Shown here piece after piece: positions 34,196 to 43,232 of a stretch of 64,000 nucleotides of DNA (positions are counted from its first letter, which is position 1; each line of letters starts with the position of its first letter). This DNA comes from Chitinophagaceae bacterium (GTDB taxonomy: Bacteria; Bacteroidota; Bacteroidia; Chitinophagales; Chitinophagaceae): positions 45,649 to 109,648 of the forward strand of contig JAHBTR010000008.1 in assembly GCA_019638475.1 (NCBI GenBank), given 5' to 3'. The position numbers and the translations under genes were made by a program. The notes below the pieces were generated by a model. The model ran no database searches, had not been told where the DNA came from, and worked only from the letters and a program-made list of their open reading frames with translations.

Positions 34196-36013
34196 ATGAG
34201 TAACGACACAACTCTTCATGCAAGTACTGATGCAGCACATAATATTCATGGCGAACATCATGAACACCATCACGAAACATTTATTACTAAATATATTTTT
34301 AGTCAAGACCATAAAACAATATCTAAACAATTCCTAATAACAGGAATGGTTTGGGCTGTTATAGGAGGCTTAATGAGTGTTCTATTCAGACTGCAATTAG
34401 GATTTCCAGATGAATCATTTCCTTGGCTGGAAGATTTATTAGGAAAATGGTGGGCAGCTGGTGGTCATATAACTGCTCAAGGATATTATGCTTTAGTAAC
34501 AATACATGGTACTGTATTAATATTCTTTGTATTAACAGCAGGATTAAGTGGAACATTTGCTAACTTATTAATACCCTTACAAATAGGTGCAAGAGATATG
34601 GCATCTCCCTTACTAAATATGCTTAGCTATTGGTTTTTCTTTATAGCTGGTGTTATTATGCTTTCTTCCATTTTTGTAGAAACAGGACCATTTAGTGGTG
34701 GATGGACAGCTTACCCTCCATTAAGTGCATTGGGCGATGCTTCTCCAGGTTCTAAAACAGGTATGGATTTATGGATAATTTCTATGGCACTATTTGTAGT
34801 ATCATCTTTATTAAGTGGTTTAAACTATATAGCTACTGTACTAAATATGAGAACAAAAGGAATGAGTATGACAAGGTTACCATTAACTATTTGGTCATTA
34901 TTCTTTACAGCTATTGTAGGTGTACTTTCATTCCCAGTATTACTTTCTGGATTTATCTTATTGATTTTTGATAGAAACTTTGGTACAAGTTTCTACCTAT
35001 CAGATATATTTTTATCTGCTACTGGTACTGCTTTACCTAATGAAGGTGGTAGTGCAATTTTATTCCAACACTTATTCTGGTTCTTAGGACACCCAGAAGT
35101 ATATATTATTGTATTACCTGCTATGGGTATAGTAAGTGAAATTTTAAGTATTCACTCCCGAAAACCAATATTTGGTTATATAGCAATGATAGGTAGTTTA
35201 TTTGCTATTACTGTATTATCATTTATAGTATGGGCACACCACATGTTTGTTACAGGCTTAAATCCATTCTTAGGCTCATTATTTACACTATTTACTTTAT
35301 TAATTGCTTTACCAAGTGCTATTAAAGTATTTAACTGGCTCACAACTTTATGGAGAGGAAGCATACGCTTTACACCATCTATGTTATTTGCAATTGGTTT
35401 TGTAAGTGTATTTATTTCTGGTGGATTAACAGGACTTTGGTTAGGTAACTCTGCTTTAGACATTCACCTACACGATACTTATTTTAACATAGCCCACTTT
35501 CACTTAGTAATGGGAGTAGCCAGTATTTTTGCCATGTTTGCTGGTGTATATCACTGGTTTCCTAAAATGTATGGACGTAGAATGAATATTACTTTAGGCT
35601 ATATTCACTTTTGGATTTCTATTATTGGTGCTTATTTAATATTCTGGCCTATGCACTATGAAGGATTAGCAGGTATGCCAAGAAGATATTATGATTATAG
35701 TATTTGGGAAAGTTTTAAACAATTTAGTGAATTGAATAGGTTTATAAGTATAGTTGTATTTATAACTTTTTCTGCCCAAATATTATTTATAATTAATTTC
35801 TTCTACTCTATTTGGAACGGAAGAAAAGAAACATCATTAAATCCTTATGGTGCTACTACATTAGAATGGACTACACCAATTCATCCAGGTCATGGAAACT
35901 GGGTTGGAGAAATACCAGAAGTACATCGTTGGGCTTATGATTACAGTAAAGATGGTAATGACTTTATACCACAAACCACACCTATTGGTGCAGATGAAAA
36001 AAATGAACACTAA
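34196..36013 (+). CDS. coxA: Cytochrome c oxidase subunit I
   Basis: This 605-residue, twelve-helix subunit carries the heme-copper centre. The low-spin heme His is in TIHGT. GHPEVY has the A1-type proton-channel Glu and the CuB-ligand His-Tyr pair, WAHHMFVTG has the CuB histidines, and HDTYFNIAHFH has the heme a and a3 histidines. A His-rich N-terminal segment (HGEHHEHHHETF) precedes the first helix. It reduces O2 to water with proton pumping. A clear terminator follows. Confidence 0.96.
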   Translation: MSNDTTLHASTDAAHNIHGEHHEHHHETFITKYIFSQDHKTISKQFLITGMVWAVIGGLMSVLFRLQLGFPDESFPWLEDLLGKWWAAGGHITAQGYYALVTIHGTVLIFFVLTAGLSGTFANLLIPLQIGARDMASPLLNMLSYWFFFIAGVIMLSSIFVETGPFSGGWTAYPPLSALGDASPGSKTGMDLWIISMALFVVSSLLSGLNYIATVLNMRTKGMSMTRLPLTIWSLFFTAIVGVLSFPVLLSGFILLIFDRNFGTSFYLSDIFLSATGTALPNEGGSAILFQHLFWFLGHPEVYIIVLPAMGIVSEILSIHSRKPIFGYIAMIGSLFAITVLSFIVWAHHMFVTGLNPFLGSLFTLFTLLIALPSAIKVFNWLTTLWRGSIRFTPSMLFAIGFVSVFISGGLTGLWLGNSALDIHLHDTYFNIAHFHLVMGVASIFAMFAGVYHWFPKMYGRRMNITLGYIHFWISIIGAYLIFWPMHYEGLAGMPRRYYDYSIWESFKQFSELNRFISIVVFITFSAQILFIINFFYSIWNGRKETSLNPYGATTLEWTTPIHPGHGNWVGEIPEVHRWAYDYSKDGNDFIPQTTPIGADEKNEH

Positions 36014-36060
36014 AAAGTAGGTTGTATGAAACATACCTTTTTATAAACAATATATAAAAG

Positions 36061-36091
36061 AAAATACCCTGAATTTTCGGGGTATTTTTTT
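36061..36091 (+). terminator. Intrinsic terminator after coxA
   Basis: AAAATACCC (36061-36069) pairs with GGGTATTTT (36080-36088) around an 11-nt loop, with the T-run extending to 36091. It probably ends the act-coxBA transcript, with read-through or a new start for ctaB. Confidence 0.8.
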
Positions 36092-36124
36092 AAAAATAAA
36101 ATGTGTTAAAACCAAAATGAAAGA

Positions 36125-37018
36125 ATGACTGAAAAGTCTCAAATATCAAATACAGGTTTCTTATCTAAATTAAAAGACTATAAAGAATTAACAAAATTCA
36201 CACTAAGTTTTACAGTAGTATTTACTTGTGTAATATGCTATTTGCTTGCACCTAACATTGTTAGCTATAATTGGAAAATGATAGCACTATTATTTATAGC
36301 AGGTATGTTTATTACAGGAAGTGCCAATGCTATAAACCAGTCTGTAGAAAAAGATACAGATGCTGTAATGAAACGTACTGCTAATAGACCTGTTGCATCT
36401 GGTAGAATGAGCCAGCAAGAAGCCTACACTTTTGCAGCAATTATAGGCGTTATTGGTGTTTTAATGATGTGGTATTTTTTCAATTTATCATCAGCCATCG
36501 TTTCTGCTTTCAGTTTATTTCTATATGCATTTATCTACACACCACTTAAAACAAAAAATTCAATAGCAGTTTTAGTGGGTGCTTTACCAGGGGCTTTACC
36601 TTGCTTAATAGGTTGGGTAGCAGGACAAGATGATTTTAGTGCAGGTGGTTGGATATTATTTGCCATACAATTCATTTGGCAATTTCCACACTTTTGGGCA
36701 ATAGCATGGGTGGCTCATACAGATTATACCAAAGCAGGATTTAAACTATTACCAAGCGATAAAGGACCAACTAAATATACAGCTTTACAAACCATTATGT
36801 ATAGTGTACTAATGATACCCATAGGTTTTTTACCTTATTATTTTGATTTAACAGGTACTATTTCTTTATGGATATTAACAGCATCTAATATAGCTATGGT
36901 AATACAAAGTATAAGATTATATAAAGAAATGGATGTAAAAGCTGCAAAAAGAGTTATGTTCAGTAGTTATATTTATTTACCTATTGTATATTTGGCTTTA
37001 TTAGCAGACAAAATTTAA
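36125..37018 (+). CDS. ctaB: Heme O synthase (protoheme IX farnesyltransferase)
   Basis: This 297-residue UbiA-family membrane enzyme adds a farnesyl group to heme b to form heme O, the precursor of heme A. It has NAINQSVEKDTDAVMKRTANRPVASGRM, which holds the Asp-rich prenyl-diphosphate site, and the second site FKLLPSDKG with YTALQTI. It lies between coxA and the subunit III genes. No heme A synthase (ctaA) is adjacent. Confidence 0.94.
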   Translation: MTEKSQISNTGFLSKLKDYKELTKFTLSFTVVFTCVICYLLAPNIVSYNWKMIALLFIAGMFITGSANAINQSVEKDTDAVMKRTANRPVASGRMSQQEAYTFAAIIGVIGVLMMWYFFNLSSAIVSAFSLFLYAFIYTPLKTKNSIAVLVGALPGALPCLIGWVAGQDDFSAGGWILFAIQFIWQFPHFWAIAWVAHTDYTKAGFKLLPSDKGPTKYTALQTIMYSVLMIPIGFLPYYFDLTGTISLWILTASNIAMVIQSIRLYKEMDVKAAKRVMFSSYIYLPIVYLALLADKI

Positions 37019-37067
37019 AACTAAAAAAATAATTGATAGCTACTATTACTTAGTAAAATTATCTTGT

Positions 37068-37643
37068 ATGGAACTAACATCAACTAAACATAATCAGCGA
37101 ATACATCCACATAAATTTACACTGTGGATAGCTATTGCAAGTATTTGTATGATGTTTGCAGGATTAACAAGTGCTTATATTGTAAAAAGTAATCAAGATA
37201 ATTTTTTAGAAATTTCACTACCCAACTATTTCTGGTATAGCACTATAGCCATAGTGCTTAGTAGCATTACTATACATCTTGCTACAAAAGCATTTAAAGC
37301 AAGAGAAAGAAATAAATACAAACTATTAATATCGCTTACTGCTTTTTTAGGAATAGTGTTCGCATCATTACAAGTAATGGGATTTGTGAACATAGAAAAT
37401 CATGGAATATCGCTTATAGGAAACAATAGCAATGCTGCTGCTTCATTTCTTTTAGTAATTATTGGCTTACATGCTTTGCATGTGTTAGGAGGCGTTATTG
37501 CTTTATTAGTTATGTTTATACTTTCATTTTCTCAAAAAATTAAAAGCTATAATAGCATACCTATAGAAAATGTAAGCATCTATTGGCATTTTGTAGATAT
37601 TTTATGGATTTATCTCTTAATATTCTTAATATGGATACGTTAA
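37068..37643 (+). CDS. Cytochrome c oxidase subunit III-like protein, first copy
   Basis: This 191-residue protein has five predicted helices. HPHKFTLWIAIASICMMFAGLTSAYIVK opens it, and it ends GLHALHVLGGVIALLV and YWHFVDILWIYLLIFL, the helix IV-V signature of subunit III. It is shorter and more divergent than the second copy at 37740. Two subunit III genes in tandem are known in Bacteroidota oxidase operons. Confidence 0.85.
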   Translation: MELTSTKHNQRIHPHKFTLWIAIASICMMFAGLTSAYIVKSNQDNFLEISLPNYFWYSTIAIVLSSITIHLATKAFKARERNKYKLLISLTAFLGIVFASLQVMGFVNIENHGISLIGNNSNAAASFLLVIIGLHALHVLGGVIALLVMFILSFSQKIKSYNSIPIENVSIYWHFVDILWIYLLIFLIWIR

Positions 37644-37739
37644 TAGATAAATTATTTTAAATAAATAAAAAAAAAGAGGAAAAAAAACTTATTTTTTATA
37701 CATTAGTAAATATTTTTGTAACTCAAATTAAACCAAAGT

Positions 37740-38417
37740 ATGTCAACTGCATTAACAGCACAAACAAAATGGTGGGGAGGTGGTAAAAGCCCAGTAAATG
37801 TAGAATATGGAAAATTAATGATGTGGTACTTTTTAATAAGTGATAGCTTCACATTTGGAGCATTTCTTATTACTTATGGAGCAGTACGATTTTCTGCAAA
37901 TGCCTGGCCAGACCCCAACGAAGTATTTAATACTTTTCCCTTTGCACCAGAAGGAATAAATGCTCCTTTAGTATTTGTAAGTATTATGACCTTTATCCTT
38001 ATATTAAGTTCAGTAACAATGGTATTAGCCGTTCAAGCAGGACATCATAATGATAAAAAAGGTGTTGTAAGAAACTTAATCTTAACTATTATTGGAGGCT
38101 TTGCTTTCTTAGGTTGTCAAGCATGGGAATGGACTCACTTATTTCATGAAGGTGCATGGTGGGGTAGCAATCCATTCTTAAACTCAGATGGAACAGCTGG
38201 AACTGTAAACTTTACTAACTTTTTCTTTACAATTACAGGATTTCATGGGTTTCACGTATTTACAGGTGTTATCATTAATATTATCATGTTGATTATGACA
38301 CTAAATAATGTTTTTGAAAAAAGAGGACACTATTTAATGATAGAAAAAGCTGGACTATATTGGCACTTTGTAGATTTAGTTTGGGTATTTGTATTCACCT
38401 GTTTTTATCTTATTTAA
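37740..38417 (+). CDS. coxC: Cytochrome c oxidase subunit III
   Basis: This 225-residue membrane protein has the subunit III signatures: KLMMWYFLISDSFTFGAFLITYGAVRF, GCQAWEWTHLFHEG, and the C-terminal GFHGFHVFTGVI and YWHFVDLVWVFVFTCFYL. Subunit III stabilises the O2-reducing core. A TAnnTTTG-like sequence (TATTTTTG, 37711-37718) lies before it but has no clear -33 partner. Confidence 0.92.
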   Translation: MSTALTAQTKWWGGGKSPVNVEYGKLMMWYFLISDSFTFGAFLITYGAVRFSANAWPDPNEVFNTFPFAPEGINAPLVFVSIMTFILILSSVTMVLAVQAGHHNDKKGVVRNLILTIIGGFAFLGCQAWEWTHLFHEGAWWGSNPFLNSDGTAGTVNFTNFFFTITGFHGFHVFTGVIINIIMLIMTLNNVFEKRGHYLMIEKAGLYWHFVDLVWVFVFTCFYLI

Positions 38418-38451
38418 TTATTTTTAATAACCTATTTTAAAGTACCAACAA

Positions 38452-38898
38452 ATGGAATATACTACACAATCGCATGGCGATTATGCAGCAATTAAAAAAG
38501 AAATTTGGAAAGTAACCATTATACTTTCTGTGCTTACTATTATTGAACTATTACTTGGTTTATGGATATTTCTAAAACCAGACATGAACCATACATTAAA
38601 ATTGATATTAAAAGGCACTATTATTATTTTAATGCTGGCTAAAAGTTTTTATATTGTAGCTTATTTTATGCACTTAAAGCATGAAATAAAAAATATGATA
38701 ATGACCATTATATTACCCCTTACGCTATTTATATGGTTTATTATAGCATTTTTATATGAAGGACATTCTTATAACAACTTAAAAAATAATTATGACCGTC
38801 AATACAATGAGGGTACAATAAAAGTGAACAAAGCAGAATATAAACATGATGCAGCAAAACCAGCTACACAAGAAGCTGCACCAGAACCTGCCCATTAA
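38452..38898 (+). CDS. Cytochrome c oxidase subunit IV family protein
   Basis: This 148-residue protein has three hydrophobic helices. It shows KEIWKVTIILSVLTIIELLLGLWIF, KSFYIVAYFMHLKHEIKN and LPLTLFIWFIIAFLYEG. These match the small subunit IV (CyoD/COX4-like) of prokaryotic heme-copper oxidases. A charged tail rich in Ala, Glu and Pro ends it. It is the last gene of the respiratory block, followed by a terminator. No Sco-type copper chaperone gene follows. Confidence 0.87.
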   Translation: MEYTTQSHGDYAAIKKEIWKVTIILSVLTIIELLLGLWIFLKPDMNHTLKLILKGTIIILMLAKSFYIVAYFMHLKHEIKNMIMTIILPLTLFIWFIIAFLYEGHSYNNLKNNYDRQYNEGTIKVNKAEYKHDAAKPATQEAAPEPAH

Positions 38899-38924
38899 TT
38901 AATTGAATGAAAAGGATTTTCATT

Positions 38925-38954
38925 AAAACCATCGTATAAAAGCGATGGTTTTTT
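38925..38954 (+). terminator. Intrinsic terminator after the cox block
   Basis: AAAACCATCG (38925-38934) pairs perfectly with CGATGGTTTT (38943-38952), loop 8 nt, with T6 ending at 38954. It ends the ctaB-cox transcript. Confidence 0.85.
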
Positions 38955-39007
38955 ATTGAATTGATACCAACTAATGAAATTTCTAAGAAGTATAAGCTAC
39001 TTATCAA

Positions 39008-39015
39008 TACTTTTG
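39008..39015 (+). promoter_or_regulatory. -7 element upstream of der
   Basis: TACTTTTG matches TAnnTTTG exactly, 44 bp before the der ATG and just after the cox terminator. No good TTG sits at the expected -33 distance, so this is a half-supported promoter. Confidence 0.35.
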
Positions 39016-39058
39016 GACTTTCTAATAGTAAATAAAATAGATTAATACAGAATTTTTT

Positions 39059-40372
39059 ATGAGTTATACAGTAGCTATAGTAGGAAGACCCAATGTAGGC
39101 AAAAGCACTTTTTTTAATAGATTATTAGAACAAAGAAAAGCTATTGTAGATGATATTAGTGGCGTTACCAGAGATAGACAATATGGAATGAGTGAATGGA
39201 ATGGCAAAACATTTAATGTGATAGATACAGGAGGCTTTGTGCCAGATAGTGAAGATATTTTTGAAAAAGAAATTCGTAAGCAAGTTAAAATAGCCATAGA
39301 AGAAGCAGATGCTATTGTATTTATGGTAGATGTAACAACTGGTATAACAGATTTAGACGAGGCAATGGCACATTTATTAAGACGTTCTAAAAAACCAGTT
39401 TATACCACAGTAAATAAAGTAGATAATCATGAAAGAGAATTAGAATCTGCCGAATTTTATGGCTTAGGATTTAGTACTATTTATACAGTAAGTAGTATTA
39501 ATGGCACAGGAACTGGAGAACTTTTAGATGCTATTACAAATAATATATCTCTTTCAGATTCTGAAGAAACTGTAAGAGAAAATGAGCTACCAAAATTTGC
39601 TATTATTGGTCAGCCCAATGTAGGCAAATCATCTTTACTAAATGCTTTGATAGGACAAGAAAGAACCATTGTAAGCGATATAGCTGGTACTACAAGAGAT
39701 ACTATTCATACACATTATAACTTATTCAACAAAGAATTTATTTTAATAGATACAGCAGGTATCAGAAAAAAAAGTAAGGAAAAAGATGACCTTGAGTTTT
39801 ATTCAATTATTCGTGCTATTAAAGCAATGGATGAAGCAGATGTTTGCTTACTTTTATTAGATGCAGAAAAAGGTATTACAGCACAAGATGTAGCTATTTT
39901 TAGCTTGGCTGCAAGAAAAGGAAAGGGTATAGTATTGCTAATAAATAAATGGGATTTAGTAGAAAAAGAAACCAATACTGCAAGAGATTATGAAAAAAGA
40001 TTAATAGAAAAAATAGCTCCTTTTTCTGATGTGCCAATATTATTTATTTCGGTAAAAGATAAAACAAGAATTTTTAAAGCAATAGAAACTGCCTTAGATG
40101 TATATGCAAATAAACAACAAAAAATACCTACATCTAAATTAAATGAAGTAATGCTAAAAGCTGTAGAAGCATATAGAGCACCAGTAGTAAGAGGACATAT
40201 TGTAAAAATAAAATTTGTAACTCAGCTACCTACCCATGTTCCATCATTTGCATTTTTTACCAACTTTCCCAATGATATTAAAACACCTTATAAGAATTAT
40301 TTAGAAAATCAACTAAGGGCTAAATTTAATTTTAAAGGAGTACCTATCAGAATATTTTTTAGGAAGAAGTAA
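39059..40372 (+). CDS. der: Ribosome-assembly GTPase Der (EngA)
   Basis: This 437-residue protein has two tandem GTPase domains: the first G1 loop GRPNVGKS at 9-16 and the second GQPNVGKS near 184. Each is followed by DxxG (DTGG, DTAG) and NKxD (NKVD, NKWD). A C-terminal KH-like domain (VVRGHIVKIKFVTQLPTHVPSFAFFTNFP) follows. Der helps mature the 50S subunit. It is convergent with infC, 44 bp away. Confidence 0.97.
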   Translation: MSYTVAIVGRPNVGKSTFFNRLLEQRKAIVDDISGVTRDRQYGMSEWNGKTFNVIDTGGFVPDSEDIFEKEIRKQVKIAIEEADAIVFMVDVTTGITDLDEAMAHLLRRSKKPVYTTVNKVDNHERELESAEFYGLGFSTIYTVSSINGTGTGELLDAITNNISLSDSEETVRENELPKFAIIGQPNVGKSSLLNALIGQERTIVSDIAGTTRDTIHTHYNLFNKEFILIDTAGIRKKSKEKDDLEFYSIIRAIKAMDEADVCLLLLDAEKGITAQDVAIFSLAARKGKGIVLLINKWDLVEKETNTARDYEKRLIEKIAPFSDVPILFISVKDKTRIFKAIETALDVYANKQQKIPTSKLNEVMLKAVEAYRAPVVRGHIVKIKFVTQLPTHVPSFAFFTNFPNDIKTPYKNYLENQLRAKFNFKGVPIRIFFRKK

Positions 40373-40416
40373 TAACTTCTTTTACAGAAATTGGTTACAG
40401 CATAAAATACCTTTTA

Positions 40417-41016
40417 CTATCCTTTATCTTCTTTTTTCTTTTTAGTACTTTTTGGAGCTAACATTAAAAACATTCTTTTGCCTTCAAGTTTTGGTAGAGT
40501 TTCTGGTTGTCCAAATTCTGCTAAACGTTCTGCAAATTTTAGTAATACCAATTCGCCTCTTTCTTTAAACATAATAGCACGTCCTTTAAACTGTACATAG
40601 GCTTTAACCTTATTACCATCTTTTAAAAAATTTTCAGCGTGTTTGGCTTTAAAGTCAAAATCATGGTCATCTGTACCAGGTGTAAAACGAACTTCTTTTA
40701 CCTCACTTTGTTTGGCATTTGCTTTCATTTCTTTTTCTTTCTTCTTCTTCTCGTAAAGAAATTTTTTATAGTCAATAGCCTTACAAACAGGAGGGTCTGC
40801 TTGTGGAGAAATTTCTACTAAATCTAATTCTAATTCTTGAGCAATTTTTAGTGCTTCGTGTGTTGGATAAATTCCCACTTCTACATTATCGCCTACTAAA
40901 CGTACTTGAGGTACACGTATTCTTTCGTTAATGCGATGTTCGGGTTCTTGTTGTCTGTTAAAACGAGGATTAAATCTTCCTCTGCCTCCTGTGTTTCCTT
41001 TAAATGGTACTGCCAT
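40417..41016 (-). CDS. infC: Translation initiation factor IF-3
   Basis: This 199-residue protein has the N-terminal domain (INERIRVPQVRLVGDNVEVGIYPTHEALKIAQELELDLVEIS), a Lys-rich linker, and the C-terminal domain (GTDDHDFDFKAKHAENFLKDGNKVKAYVQFKGR). IF-3 controls start-codon choice and subunit dissociation. It starts with ATG rather than the AUU known from E. coli. It follows thrS as usual, but rpmI and rplT, which normally come next, are missing. Confidence 0.96.
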   Translation of the reverse strand: MAVPFKGNTGGRGRFNPRFNRQQEPEHRINERIRVPQVRLVGDNVEVGIYPTHEALKIAQELELDLVEISPQADPPVCKAIDYKKFLYEKKKKEKEMKANAKQSEVKEVRFTPGTDDHDFDFKAKHAENFLKDGNKVKAYVQFKGRAIMFKERGELVLLKFAERLAEFGQPETLPKLEGKRMFLMLAPKSTKKKKEDKG

Positions 41017-41072
41017 TAAGTTTTGTTTGGTTAAAAATATGTTGGTTTAAAGTAAAAATATAATAATTTTTT

Positions 41073-43010
41073 TTATTCTGCTGCTTTACGTTGTTTTATT
41101 TCTTCGGCAATATTATGTACAAATTCATCAATAGACAACTGTCCTGCATCTCCTTTTCCATGACGGCGTACAGAAATTTTATTTTCAGTTGCTTCTTTTT
41201 CGCCTACAATGAGCATATATGGCACTTTAGAAATTTCTGCTTCTCGTATTTTTTTGCCAATTTTTTCTTGTCTTTCATCAATTTCTACTCTTACACCAGC
41301 TTTTTGTAAAGCAGTTTTTACAGTAGTAGCATAGTCCATAAATTTATCACTAATAGGCAATACTTTTACTTGCAATGGTGCTAACCAAACAGGAAAATTG
41401 CCTGCATAATGCTCTAATAAAAATCCTATAAAACGTTCATGTGTGCCTAAAGGAGCACGGTGTATGATTAAAGGAACTTCTGGCTCATTATTTTGATTGG
41501 TAAATGAAAGGTTAAAACTTCTGCTTTGTGCAAAGTCCACCTGATTGGTAGCTAAAGTAAATTCACGACCAATAACACTAAAAATTTGTACATCTATTTT
41601 AGGTCCATAAAAAGCTGCTTCATCTTGCACTTCTACAAATGGTGTTCCTGTTTCTATTAAAACCTCTCTTACCATTTGTTCTGTTTCTAACCAAAGCTCA
41701 GGTTGGTTTACATATTTCTGTCCTAATTTTTCAGGATTATGTAAACTTAAACGCATAACATATTTATCAATTCCAAAAATTTTGAAATACTTTAAATACA
41801 TAGCATTAACTGCTTTAAACTCTTGTGCAAACTGCTCTTTGGTGCAGTAAATATGTGCATCGTTCATGTGCAGACAACGTACCCTCATTAATCCAAATAA
41901 TTCACCACTTTGCTCATATCTGTAACAAGTTCCATACTCTGCAATTCTATAAGGTAAATCTCTGTAACTTTTGGGTTCAGCATCAAATATTTTATGATGA
42001 TGAGGACAGTTCATGGGTTTTAAATAATATTTCTCTCCATCCATTTCCATTGGAGGAAACATACTATCTGCATAGTAAGGTAAATGCCCACTGGTAAGGT
42101 ACATATTTTCTTTAGCCAAATGTGGTGTTACAACACGTTTGTAACCTGCTGCTGCTTCAGTTTCTTTGGCTAATTTTTCTAACTCTTCAATAATGATTGT
42201 ACCATTGGGCAACCATAAAATTAAACCTTGACCTACATCTTCATTGGTAGTAAAAATACTTAATTCTTTGCCTATTTTTCTGTGGTCTCTTTTCTTAGCT
42301 TCTTCCAGCATTGTTAAGTAATCATCTAACTCTTTTTGAGTAGGAAATGTAATACCATAAATACGGGTAAGCATTTTATTTTTTTCATCGCCTTTCCAAA
42401 ATGCACCAGCTATTGAAGTAAGTTTAATAGCTTTTATAAAACCTGTATGTGGTATATGTGGACCACGACACAAATCTGTAAAATTGCCTTGAGTGTAAAA
42501 AGTAATATTACCATCTTCTAAATTTTGAAGAAGGTCTAATTTATACTCATCGCCTTTTTCTGTAAAGTAAGCTATGGCATCGGCTTTGGCTTTTTCTGTT
42601 CTTATATAAACATTGTTTTGCTTTGCCAACTCATTCATTTTCTTTTCTAATTCTGCAAGGTCTTCTTCGGTTATTTTTTTATCGCCTAAATCTACATCAT
42701 AATAAAAACCATTATCTAATGGCGGACCAACCCAAAATTTTACGCCAGAAAATTTTGCTTCAATGGCTTCTGCCATAAGGTGTGCAGAAGAATGCCAAAA
42801 AGTATTTTTACCTTCTGCATCGTTCCATGTATATAATTTTAAATGGCTGTCTGTAGTAATAGGTCTTGAAGCATCCCATACCTGATTATTGACACCTGCT
42901 GCCAAAACTTTTTTTGCAAGCCCTTCACTAATGCTTTTGGCAATATCCATTGCAGTAACCCCTGCTTCATATTGTCTTACTGCACCATCTGGAAAACTAA
43001 TATTAATCAT
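41073..43010 (-). CDS. thrS: Threonyl-tRNA synthetase
   Basis: This 645-residue class II synthetase has an N-terminal TGS domain (INISFPDGAVRQYEAGVTAMDIAKSI). The editing domain (HSSAHLMAEAI and the LCRGPHIPHTGFIKAIKL region) is followed by the catalytic core. MNCPHHHKIF holds the zinc-binding Cys, motif 2 is YRYEQSGELFGLMRVRCL, and motif 3 is PLIIHRAPLGTHERFIGFLLEHYAG. The C-terminal anticodon domain has VRVEIDERQEKIGKKIREAE. It is upstream of infC on the same strand. Confidence 0.97.
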   Translation of the reverse strand: MINISFPDGAVRQYEAGVTAMDIAKSISEGLAKKVLAAGVNNQVWDASRPITTDSHLKLYTWNDAEGKNTFWHSSAHLMAEAIEAKFSGVKFWVGPPLDNGFYYDVDLGDKKITEEDLAELEKKMNELAKQNNVYIRTEKAKADAIAYFTEKGDEYKLDLLQNLEDGNITFYTQGNFTDLCRGPHIPHTGFIKAIKLTSIAGAFWKGDEKNKMLTRIYGITFPTQKELDDYLTMLEEAKKRDHRKIGKELSIFTTNEDVGQGLILWLPNGTIIIEELEKLAKETEAAAGYKRVVTPHLAKENMYLTSGHLPYYADSMFPPMEMDGEKYYLKPMNCPHHHKIFDAEPKSYRDLPYRIAEYGTCYRYEQSGELFGLMRVRCLHMNDAHIYCTKEQFAQEFKAVNAMYLKYFKIFGIDKYVMRLSLHNPEKLGQKYVNQPELWLETEQMVREVLIETGTPFVEVQDEAAFYGPKIDVQIFSVIGREFTLATNQVDFAQSRSFNLSFTNQNNEPEVPLIIHRAPLGTHERFIGFLLEHYAGNFPVWLAPLQVKVLPISDKFMDYATTVKTALQKAGVRVEIDERQEKIGKKIREAEISKVPYMLIVGEKEATENKISVRRHGKGDAGQLSIDEFVHNIAEEIKQRKAAE

Positions 43011-43042
43011 ATTCTTTAATACACTTAATTTTTATAAGAGTG

Positions 43043-43050
43043 CAAAAGTA
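43043..43050 (-). promoter_or_regulatory. -7 element upstream of thrS
   Basis: On the minus strand TACTTTTG matches TAnnTTTG exactly, 32 bp before the thrS start. No clear -33 TTG was found at the usual distance. Confidence 0.35.
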
Positions 43051-43153
43051 ACAAATAGAAAGCATAAATAAACAGTGAAATTGCTTGTTTGTATAGATGA
43101 AAGGAAAAGCTAAGCTAAGAGAAACTTTTACATCTTAATAACGCAAGGTTCTT

Positions 43154-43211
43154 GCCTAACATAAAGGCTATGAGTAAAAGACGGTGCTATGAAAAAAACC
43201 TAATGTTGTAC
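43154..43211 (-). repeat. attC-like recombination site after the HNH-like gene
   Basis: In gene orientation (minus strand) the 58-bp segment runs from GTACAAC (R''-like, one base off RYYYAAC) to GTTAGGC (a perfect GTTRRRY R' core). Inner arms ATTAGG and CCTTTAT pair with one extra base. The loop is about 30 nt. Length, arm layout and position 22 bp after the stop codon of the preceding gene all fit an integron cassette attC. No integrase gene is in the window, so this would be a lone attC. Confidence 0.45.
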
Positions 43212-43232
43212 GTTCGCCTTTGATGTCAAATA

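Noticed and set aside
36061..36091. Riboswitch after coxA
   Set aside because: It is a simple stem with T-run and no conserved aptamer; a terminator explains it.
43141..43160. tRNA-like or rho-independent terminator in the thrS upstream gap
   Set aside because: The short CAAGGTTCTTG palindrome has no T-run or cloverleaf. It lies beside the attC-like site.
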